Source: an uncultured Lachnoanaerobaculum sp. (lineage in GTDB: Bacteria; Bacillota; Clostridia; Lachnospirales; Lachnospiraceae). From it: DNA of 11,913 bases. Location: the NCBI GenBank assembly GCA_916720285.1, contig CAKAQP010000058.1:1-11913 (forward strand), written 5' to 3'. The translations under genes were made by a program, and so were the position numbers. The notes under the pieces are model-generated. The model was given only the letters and a program-made list of their open reading frames with translations, did no database searches and had not been told where the DNA came from. Shown here one piece after another: positions 5,702-11,913 of the stretch; position 1 is the stretch's first letter; the number at the start of each line of letters is the position of its first letter.

Positions 5702-7027
5702 CTAACTGTTTTGTCTTTTCTTTCTGATACTTATTGCATCTGAGCCTACATATCTCGCTTCTGTTTTTGAATATGCAAACTTTTGCGAACTGTATAGTCC
5801 GTAATAGCCTGATAAAACGAAACTGACTCCCACTACTATAGCATAATAATTAAGTCCGAGGCTACCGCAAAATTCTATTCCCATGAAAATCGATGCTATC
5901 GGGCAGTTGGTTACTCCCACAAAGCATGCAATCATTCCACATGCGGTACATAACTCATACGGAAGTCCGAACACCTTTGCAAAAGCACCTCCGAAGGTTG
6001 CTCCTATAACAAATGTCGGAACAATCTCTCCACCTTTAAAGCCTCCTCCAAGGGCTACTGCAGTAAAAAGTATTTTCATGAGAAATGCTTCATATCTCAC
6101 ATCTCCTTCCATACTTCTTTCTATCAGCCAAAATCCACCTCCGTTATAATCTCTGCTTCCCGAGATTACAGTTAATATTATAAATAAAATTGATGCAACT
6201 ACAATCCTAATATAATGATTTTTAAAATATTTTTTATAAAGATCCGCACTTTCATGCATCACTACAGAAAACAATATAGCCACCGTTGCGCTTAAAGCCG
6301 CAAGTAATATCATAAATAATACCATCTTAAGGCTCCACTCAGGTGCATTTTGCAATATAAATTTCTCTTCAGGTGTATGTAAGAGTCCTGCAATATATAC
6401 CGCAACATATGATGAAAGTATACATGGAATAAGTGCCGCATGATACATTACACCTACGCTGAATATTTCCATACTGAATATTGATGCTGTAATCGGTGTT
6501 CCGAAAAGTGCCGAAAAGCATGCCGCCATTCCACACATTATTGCAATATTTATATCGGCCTTATCTGAAAATCTGCTCTGTCCAAGCTTTAATCTTCTTC
6601 CTATAAAACTTCCGATACTTCCTCCTATCTGCAATGCCGCACCTTCTCTTCCCGCACTTCCTGAAGTCAAATGTGTAAGAAATGACGATATATAAATAGC
6701 CGGTGCCATCTTTAAAGGCAGTCTTTCTCCCGAGGAGATTGAATCAATTACATAGTTGGTGCCTCTCGGATTGTCGGCATGTATAAAATGATAAAGTGCC
6801 GCAATCAAAAGTCCCGCTATAGGCATAAGGTAGAGTGTATAGCTGTGACTTCTCCAGATTCTTGTTGCAAAATCTATGGCATGACCGAAGCTTGAACCCG
6901 CAACACCAACAACTACGCCTATTATAACTGAAACTATTCCCCATTTTATGCAATATATTATATTGGTTTTAAAATGAAATTTATTTAAAAATCCCCTGAA
7001 ATCTACATTTACTTTTCCATCAAGCAT
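5702..7027 (-). CDS. CLC-family anion transporter with CLC-F-like motifs (possible F-/H+ antiporter)
   Basis: A 441-residue CLC protein with about ten or more hydrophobic helices. SGSAGREGAALQIGG (122-136) holds the proton-glutamate, E128, equivalent to E148 of E. coli ClcA. The usual GSGIP selectivity motif is absent; the aligned stretch reads RGTNYVID (88-95). LTHLTSGSAGREG and GFKGGEIVPTF (329-339, with E334 in GGE) resemble the fluoride-exporting CLC-F branch (from memory of the family). One position differs: Val336 stands where the CLC-F proteins I recall have Thr in GGEVTP. Fluoride export is thus plausible but not proven; chloride or another anion is possible. The ATG overlaps the threonine ammonia-lyase stop by 8 bp, with AAGGGA about 8 nt upstream. 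No fluoride riboswitch is seen before it. The basic C-terminus (SIRKKRQNS) is cytoplasmic; there is no CBS or RCK domain. Confidence 0.85.
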   Translation of the reverse strand: MLDGKVNVDFRGFLNKFHFKTNIIYCIKWGIVSVIIGVVVGVAGSSFGHAIDFATRIWRSHSYTLYLMPIAGLLIAALYHFIHADNPRGTNYVIDSISSGERLPLKMAPAIYISSFLTHLTSGSAGREGAALQIGGSIGSFIGRRLKLGQSRFSDKADINIAIMCGMAACFSALFGTPITASIFSMEIFSVGVMYHAALIPCILSSYVAVYIAGLLHTPEEKFILQNAPEWSLKMVLFMILLAALSATVAILFSVVMHESADLYKKYFKNHYIRIVVASILFIILTVISGSRDYNGGGFWLIERSMEGDVRYEAFLMKILFTAVALGGGFKGGEIVPTFVIGATFGGAFAKVFGLPYELCTACGMIACFVGVTNCPIASIFMGIEFCGSLGLNYYAIVVGVSFVLSGYYGLYSSQKFAYSKTEARYVGSDAISIRKKRQNS

Positions 7028-8249
7028 TATAAGTTCCCTTACTCCTTACAAGTTTTGGTCTGTACCCCTCTTTATTCAATCTTTCAACTATCTGTTTTTT
7101 ATGCTCCGTTCCGTAAGCTTCAATAGTAATTCTCAGCTCTACTGCCGCATTTCTGTTTATACTTATAAACTGATTGTGCTCAAGCTTTATAACATTTCCT
7201 CTCTCATTTGCCAAGAGTTCTGCTACCTTTGCAAGTTCACCCGGCTTATCAGGTAAGAGCACTGAAACGGTAAATATTCTGTCTCTTTCTATAAGTCCGT
7301 GTTGTATCAAAGATGCCATTGTTATAACATCCATATTTCCGCCACTTAATATGGCAACAATCTTTTTACCCTTTACATCCAGATGTTTCAGTGCGGCAAC
7401 GGTAAGTAAACCTGAGTTTTCAACTATCATCTTGTGGTTTTCCACCATATCAAGGAATGAAACTATAAGTTCATTGTCGTTTATTGTTATGATATCGTCT
7501 ATATTTTCCTTAACATAGTTAAATAACTTATCCCCCGGTGTCTTTACTGCTGTACCGTCTGCAATTGTATTTGCAGATTCTAAAGTCACTATATGACCTT
7601 CTTTTATAGACGCTTTCATACATGCCGCATTTTCAGGCTCTACACCTATAACATGTATATTCGGATTCAGCATTTTGGCAAGAGTTGCCACTCCTGCACA
7701 TAAGCCGCCTCCGCCTATCGGTACAAGTATATAGTCTACAGTAGGAAGTTCTTTGATTATTTCCATCGCAATACTTCCCTGTCCTGTAGCCACTGTCAAG
7801 TCATTGAAAGGATGCACAAAGGTTGCCCCGCTCTCTTTGGCGTACTCCATAGCCTTTGCTGCAGCCTCATCAAATACATCCCCGTAAAGCTCTACATTTG
7901 CACCATAGTTTTTGGTTCTGTTTATCTTTATAAGAGGTGTTGTTGTAGGCATAAATACCGTAGCCTTTATCCCTGCAAGTTTTGCGGCATATGCCACTCC
8001 CTGTGCATGGTTACCTGCCGATGCCGTTACAATTCCTTTTTTCTTTTCTTCTTCAGATAAAGTCGATATCTTATAGTATGCTCCTCTTACCTTGTATGCT
8101 CCTGTATACTGCATATTTTCAGGCTTGAAAAATACTTTATTTCCTGATTGCTCTGAAAAAAACTCACTGAACACCAGCTTGGTTTCCGATGTGACTCTTT
8201 GTACCAGCTCGCTGGCTTCTTCAAATTTTTCTAATGTAAATTCCTTCAT
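7020..8249 (-). CDS. ilvA: Threonine ammonia-lyase (threonine deaminase) with C-terminal ACT domain
   Basis: A PLP enzyme of about 409 residues that converts threonine to 2-oxobutyrate and ammonia, feeding isoleucine synthesis or catabolism. YTGAYKVRGAYYK holds the PLP lysine (about residue 53), SAGNHAQG (about 77-84) binds the substrate, GGGGLCAG (about 180-187) is the phosphate loop, and LSGGN lies near 303-307. After residue 325 comes one ACT regulatory domain (TVSVLLPDKPGELAKVAELL onward), so this is the short single-ACT type, closer to TdcB/clostridial IlvA than to the two-ACT E. coli IlvA. The start is set at the ATG at 8249, which has GAGG 5 nt upstream; an in-frame ATG at 8273 adds eight residues but has no ribosome site. 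The biosynthetic or catabolic role is undecided. It lies 44 nt after ftsY and overlaps the transporter gene by 8 bp. Confidence 0.92.
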   Translation of the reverse strand: MKEFTLEKFEEASELVQRVTSETKLVFSEFFSEQSGNKVFFKPENMQYTGAYKVRGAYYKISTLSEEEKKKGIVTASAGNHAQGVAYAAKLAGIKATVFMPTTTPLIKINRTKNYGANVELYGDVFDEAAAKAMEYAKESGATFVHPFNDLTVATGQGSIAMEIIKELPTVDYILVPIGGGGLCAGVATLAKMLNPNIHVIGVEPENAACMKASIKEGHIVTLESANTIADGTAVKTPGDKLFNYVKENIDDIITINDNELIVSFLDMVENHKMIVENSGLLTVAALKHLDVKGKKIVAILSGGNMDVITMASLIQHGLIERDRIFTVSVLLPDKPGELAKVAELLANERGNVIKLEHNQFISINRNAAVELRITIEAYGTEHKKQIVERLNKEGYRPKLVRSKGTYNA

Positions 8250-8293
8250 GATTGCCTCGATTCTATTTTGCATAATTTGTAACAGCTTTTTTA

Positions 8294-9223
8294 TTACTCA
8301 TTGCTAAACAGTGCATCTACAAATTCCTGTGAATCGAACTTGTGTAAATCGTCTATTTTCTCCCCCACACCGATATACTTTACCGGAATTGAAAGCTCAG
8401 CCTGTATTGCTACGGCAATACCTCCCTTTGCGCTTCCGTCAAGTTTTGTCAGTATTATTCCTGTTATATTCGCGGCTTCATTAAATACTCTTGCCTGCTC
8501 AAGTGCATTTTGTCCTGTAGTACCGTCAAGTACCACCAATGTCTCTCTGTAGGCATCCGGATATTCTCTTTCAATTATTTTATTTATCTTTTTCAGCTCT
8601 TCCATAAGATTTTTCTTATTGTGAAGTCTTCCTGCCGTATCGACTATCATTACATCGGTATTTCTCGCTATTGCGGCTTTGCAGGCATCAAATACCACCG
8701 CTCCGGGGTCTGAACCCTCGTTTTGAGCGATTATATCCACACCGGCTCTCTTTGTCCACTCCTCAAGTTGCTCTATTGCCGCGGCTCTGAAAGTATCTGC
8801 GGCTACCACAAGTACTTTTTTTCCCTCTTTTTTCAGCTGACTTGCAAGTTTTCCCACAGATGTGGTCTTTCCTACACCGTTTACACCTATAACAAATACT
8901 ACGGATTTTCTGTTTTCAAATTCATAAGCATTCTCACCCAAATCCATTCTTTGCTTTATAGTTTCAATAAGCACATCTTTACACTGTGAAGGTGAAGTCA
9001 GATGTTCTTCCTTTACTCTTTTTCTGAGTTCTTCTATGATATCTGTGGAAGCTCTGATACCGATATCACCCATAATAAGTGTCTCTTCAAGCTCCTCATA
9101 AAAGTCTTCATCTATTACATCATATCCAAGAAAGACATTTTCTATTCCGCTTACAACGGCATTTCTTGTCTTGGTAAGGCCTTCTACAAGCCTTGAAAAA
9201 AATCCTCTTTTCTTTTCTTCCAT
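8294..9223 (-). CDS. ftsY: Signal recognition particle receptor FtsY
   Basis: A 309-residue SRP-type GTPase that docks the Ffh/4.5S RNA-ribosome complex at the membrane for co-translational insertion. It has a short N-terminal membrane-targeting helix (KKRGFFSRLVEGLTKTR) rather than the long acidic domain of E. coli, as usual in Firmicutes. The NG domain follows: N-domain ALLEADV-like region (about 45-60), P-loop GVNGVGKTT (113-121), insertion-box motif DTFRAAA (143-149), QNEGSDPG (167-174), DTAGR (195-199), TKLDGSAKGG (259-268) and the closing GVGEKIDDL (285-293). The QNEGSDPG and GVGE signatures assign it to FtsY rather than Ffh, as does the lack of a methionine-rich M domain. It starts 9 nt after smc, with AGGAG overlapping the smc stop, in the familiar smc-ftsY order. 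Confidence 0.97.
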   Translation of the reverse strand: MEEKKRGFFSRLVEGLTKTRNAVVSGIENVFLGYDVIDEDFYEELEETLIMGDIGIRASTDIIEELRKRVKEEHLTSPSQCKDVLIETIKQRMDLGENAYEFENRKSVVFVIGVNGVGKTTSVGKLASQLKKEGKKVLVVAADTFRAAAIEQLEEWTKRAGVDIIAQNEGSDPGAVVFDACKAAIARNTDVMIVDTAGRLHNKKNLMEELKKINKIIEREYPDAYRETLVVLDGTTGQNALEQARVFNEAANITGIILTKLDGSAKGGIAVAIQAELSIPVKYIGVGEKIDDLHKFDSQEFVDALFSNE

Positions 9224-9232
9224 GTCAAACTC

Positions 9233-11913
9233 CTAATTATCCAATTCATTCTCTATAAGATTTACTGAAACAAGTGTTGAAACTCCTTTTTCCTGCATAG
9301 TAATTCCGTAAAGTCTGTCCGAAGATACCATAGTACCACGTCTATGTGTAATTACTATGAATTGTGTATGATCTGTCAACTTATGCAAATACTTTGCAAA
9401 TCTGTCTACATTTGAATCATCCAGAGCCGCCTCTATCTCGTCAAGAAGCGCAAAAGGTGAAGGCTTAAGATTTTGTATTGCAAAAAGAAGTGCAATAGCT
9501 GTGAGCGCCTTCTCTCCTCCTGAGAGCTGCATCATATTTTGAAGTTTCTTTCCGGGCGGCTGTGAAATAATTGCAATACCCGCTTCAAGCATATCATCCT
9601 GCTCTTCAAGCACCAACTTACCGCTACCACCGCCAAAGAGTTCCTTAAATACTTCATCAAATTCTTTGGCTATTTCTTCAAACTTTTCAGCGAACTGCTT
9701 TTTCATAGCAATATCAAGTTCTTCTATGATCTTTATCAAAGTCTCTTCAGCTTCCAGGATATCTGAATGCTGCTTTTTCATAAGCTCATATCTTCCTGAA
9801 ACTTCATTATAATCTGAAATAGCATTTACATTTACATTTCCAAGAGCTTTGATTTTTGATCTGAGTTCCTGTATCTTTGCTCTGATATCATTTAAACTCA
9901 TACCTGTATCGGTCTTTAGCTCCAAAGAAGAATTATATGTGAGTTCATATTCATTCCACATATAGTTTGTTCGCTCTGAAATTCTTTCTTCAGATTTTTC
10001 TATCTGACCTCGTAGCCTATAGATATCTCTGTCAAGAAGCGAAACTCTGTCACTGTAAATATCTCTGTTTTCAAATATCTTATTCTGTGACTTATTCTTT
10101 GTTTCCTTGATTTCACTCAGCTCTTCTTCTTTTTTCTTAAGCTCCTCTATTTTTTGAGCAAGTTCCTCTCTTGCCCTTTGCTCTTCTTCAATTCTTTGAT
10201 TTTTTTCGGTTATGTTTCTTATGATATCTTCAGCCTTATCCTTCAGTCCTGATTTCTCGGCTATAAGTGCATCCATATCAGCTTTTGTTCTGTTTACATT
10301 CTCATCGCTGAATTCAAGTCTCTGCGATATGTTTGCATATTCAAGCTTTGAAGAATTAAGTCTTTCAACCACAGTTTCTCTTTTGCTTCTATGGCTTTGG
10401 ATTTCTTTTTCAATACTTTCAATATCTTTTCCGACTTTTCCAAAGTCCTCGCCTACATTAAGAAGTGTATTATCAAGTCTCTTAGTCTCATTTTCTATTT
10501 CTGTAAGTTCATTATCGATATTTTCAAAATCTGTCTGAACGGAAACGGATGAAGCCTTTAATTCATCAAGTTTTTCTATAAGACTGTTTCTTCTATGCGC
10601 TATATTATTTTTTTCAATAATAAGTTCCTGGTTCTGCACTCTGTTTTCTTCAAGTTTTGCATTTATAGAATTTCTCTCGGCCTTTAAGGCTTCCACCTTA
10701 TCATTTGCCTCTGTATAATTTTTTAAAAGTTCTGTTATTTCGGCTTCAAGTTCGTCTATTTCACGCTTTCTGCCAAGCAGATTTCCTGCACCTTTAAAAG
10801 CACCACCGCTTATAGAACCTCCGGGACTTAAAGACTCACCGTCAAGTGTAACAACTCTGTACTCATATCTGAACTTCTTTTCAAATGCGATTGCATTGTC
10901 AATATTGTCGATAACAACAATCTTACCGAGGAGGCTTCCTACCAGATTTACATACTCACTGTCAAACTCCACAAGCTCCGATGCTATTCCTATAACACCT
11001 TTCTCTTTTAAAAATTCTTTATTTGAAAATGTTGAATTTCTTACTGAAGACAGCGGCAGAAATGTGGCTCTTCCGTATTTATTTTTCTTAATATAGTCAA
11101 TAAGAATCTTTGCCGTGTTCTCCGAATCTGTAACTATATTCTGAATTCTTCCTCCCAGGGCCGTTTCTATGGCAATCTCATACTTTTGTGATGCCTTGAT
11201 AATATCTGCAACAACTCCGTGAATGCCGCCGATTCTGTCTCTGGTCTCCATAATCTTTTTTATGGAATTTCCATAACCGTCATATCTTTCGGCAATATTT
11301 TTCATTGAAGTAAGTCTTGCGGATTCTCTTTGGTATTTAATCTGCAAGTCCGATGCCACCTTTGCAAATCTTGTTATCTCCGTATGAATTGCTTCATTTT
11401 TATTTTCAAGCTCTTTCTTTGCTTCATTGACGGTATCTATCGAAGCGTTTATCTTTGAAAGATTTTTATCCTCTTCTTCAATCTTTATCTCTAAAGTGTT
11501 TTGACCTGTTTTACTCTCCAAAAGTCTCTGTGTCATCTGAGATTTTCTGAGTCGTACCTGTTCAAGGATACCTTTATATCTTTCCTTCTTTGCTCTAAGA
11601 TCGGCATTCTTTGAGTTAAACTCTTCTGAAGCATTTTTTAAATCTTCAAGCCTTTTTGTGAGCTCATTAATATTCTTATCAATGTTTTCGAGTTCTTCAA
11701 AAACACTGTTTTCTTTTTCACTTGCTTCATTTAAAAGCCTTTGTAAAGAATTCTTTTCCTCTTCAAGTTTATCAAGCTCTCTTTGCTTTTTTTCTATATC
11801 ACTGTCTATATTTTCGCCTCTGGATGCAAGATTTTCATTATTCCTGTTTTCGGAATTTATCTGCTCCTTTAAGATTTCAATATGTGAAGTGATTTCCTGC
11901 AATGTGATACTTG
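9233..11913 (-). CDS. smc: Chromosome segregation ATPase SMC, C-terminal three quarters
   Basis: About 892 residues of a protein normally near 1190. The frame stays open to the right edge, so the N-terminal Walker A domain and first part of coiled coil lie outside; the TTG at 11902 is not the real start. SMC dimers with ScpA/ScpB organise and separate replicated chromosomes. In order (residues counted from 11902): N-terminal coiled coil to about 205; hinge domain about 223-367 ending in GGSISGG; long heptad-rich return coil, about 375-690; then the C-terminal ATPase lobe with ABC signature LSGGEK (793-798), Walker B FALLDEIEAAL (817-827; D821, E822), D-loop LDD and the switch His853 in VITHRRGTM. 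All ATPase motifs of this half are intact. The stop TAG is part of the ftsY ribosome site. Confidence 0.97.
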   Translation of the reverse strand, partial: SITLQEITSHIEILKEQINSENRNNENLASRGENIDSDIEKKQRELDKLEEEKNSLQRLLNEASEKENSVFEELENIDKNINELTKRLEDLKNASEEFNSKNADLRAKKERYKGILEQVRLRKSQMTQRLLESKTGQNTLEIKIEEEDKNLSKINASIDTVNEAKKELENKNEAIHTEITRFAKVASDLQIKYQRESARLTSMKNIAERYDGYGNSIKKIMETRDRIGGIHGVVADIIKASQKYEIAIETALGGRIQNIVTDSENTAKILIDYIKKNKYGRATFLPLSSVRNSTFSNKEFLKEKGVIGIASELVEFDSEYVNLVGSLLGKIVVIDNIDNAIAFEKKFRYEYRVVTLDGESLSPGGSISGGAFKGAGNLLGRKREIDELEAEITELLKNYTEANDKVEALKAERNSINAKLEENRVQNQELIIEKNNIAHRRNSLIEKLDELKASSVSVQTDFENIDNELTEIENETKRLDNTLLNVGEDFGKVGKDIESIEKEIQSHRSKRETVVERLNSSKLEYANISQRLEFSDENVNRTKADMDALIAEKSGLKDKAEDIIRNITEKNQRIEEEQRAREELAQKIEELKKKEEELSEIKETKNKSQNKIFENRDIYSDRVSLLDRDIYRLRGQIEKSEERISERTNYMWNEYELTYNSSLELKTDTGMSLNDIRAKIQELRSKIKALGNVNVNAISDYNEVSGRYELMKKQHSDILEAEETLIKIIEELDIAMKKQFAEKFEEIAKEFDEVFKELFGGGSGKLVLEEQDDMLEAGIAIISQPPGKKLQNMMQLSGGEKALTAIALLFAIQNLKPSPFALLDEIEAALDDSNVDRFAKYLHKLTDHTQFIVITHRRGTMVSSDRLYGITMQEKGVSTLVSVNLIENELDN

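Noticed and set aside
7028..7150. Possible fluoride riboswitch before the CLC gene
   Set aside because: The upstream sequence is the coding 3' end of ilvA and shows no recognisable fluoride (crcB) motif or terminator switch.
8250..8273. Upstream ATG for the threonine ammonia-lyase
   Set aside because: No ribosome site precedes it, whereas the in-frame ATG at 8249 has GAGG at 5 nt and yields a normal N-terminus.
10212..10538. Plus-strand serine/leucine/phenylalanine-rich frame of 108 codons
   Set aside because: Antisense of the SMC coiled coil; its low-complexity composition is what reversed Glu/Lys/Asn-rich heptads produce. Similar frames over dapB (4458-4835) and ilvA (7174-7518) were dropped for the same reason.
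11900..11902. TTG at 11902 as the start codon of smc
   Set aside because: The frame is open to the window edge (codons for Ser-Ile-Thr precede it), there is no ribosome site, and the Walker A domain expected of SMC has not yet appeared. The gene is simply cut by the edge.

Overview
The window looks like chromosomal core sequence from an AT-rich, low-GC Gram-positive bacterium of the Clostridia. A Lachnospiraceae-type genome is my best guess, from the smc-ftsY order, the class A RNase P RNA and the protein styles; this is inference, not a database result. Every gene I can support lies on the minus strand, so transcription runs from the right edge to the left edge.

Right part (11913 down to about 4022): one long, tightly packed gene series with no visible internal terminator. 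In order of transcription it is smc (5' end outside the window), ftsY, a threonine ammonia-lyase with an ACT domain, a CLC-family anion transporter with CLC-F-like motifs, dapA and dapB. Junctions are 9 nt (smc/ftsY), 44 nt (ftsY/ilvA, using the corrected ilvA start), an 8-bp overlap (ilvA/clc), 10 nt (clc/dapA) and a 1-base TAATG overlap (dapA/dapB). A strong intrinsic terminator follows dapB. The series joins chromosome organisation (SMC) and membrane protein targeting (FtsY) to aspartate-family amino-acid metabolism and an ion transporter.

Middle (about 4015 to 2373): tmcAL, the acetate-dependent tRNA(Met) ac4C34 enzyme, then rnpB, the RNase P RNA. rnpB has its own predicted promoter, whose start site falls on the first base of helix P1, and its own terminator starting directly after P1. 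Both genes act on tRNA.

Left accessory part (2340 to 1301): a two-gene toxin-antitoxin cassette with its own promoter and terminator, made of a Panacea-domain (DUF4065/SocA-like) antitoxin followed by a PemK/MazF-like toxin. Its control region has an 8-bp inverted repeat across the -10 box. A separate 12-bp perfect inverted repeat with a nested hairpin sits next to the antitoxin Shine-Dalgarno sequence. This is the most novel-looking part of the window.

Left edge (1300 to 1): a NapH/NosR-type polytopic membrane iron-sulfur protein with two ferredoxin motifs and an extra CX3CX2C tail. It overlaps by 11 bp the start of a sensor histidine kinase, of which only the N-terminal transmembrane region up to the start of HAMP is present. 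The overlap suggests a coupled redox-electron-transfer and signalling unit. No CRISPR array, tRNA, insertion sequence or classical riboswitch was seen.
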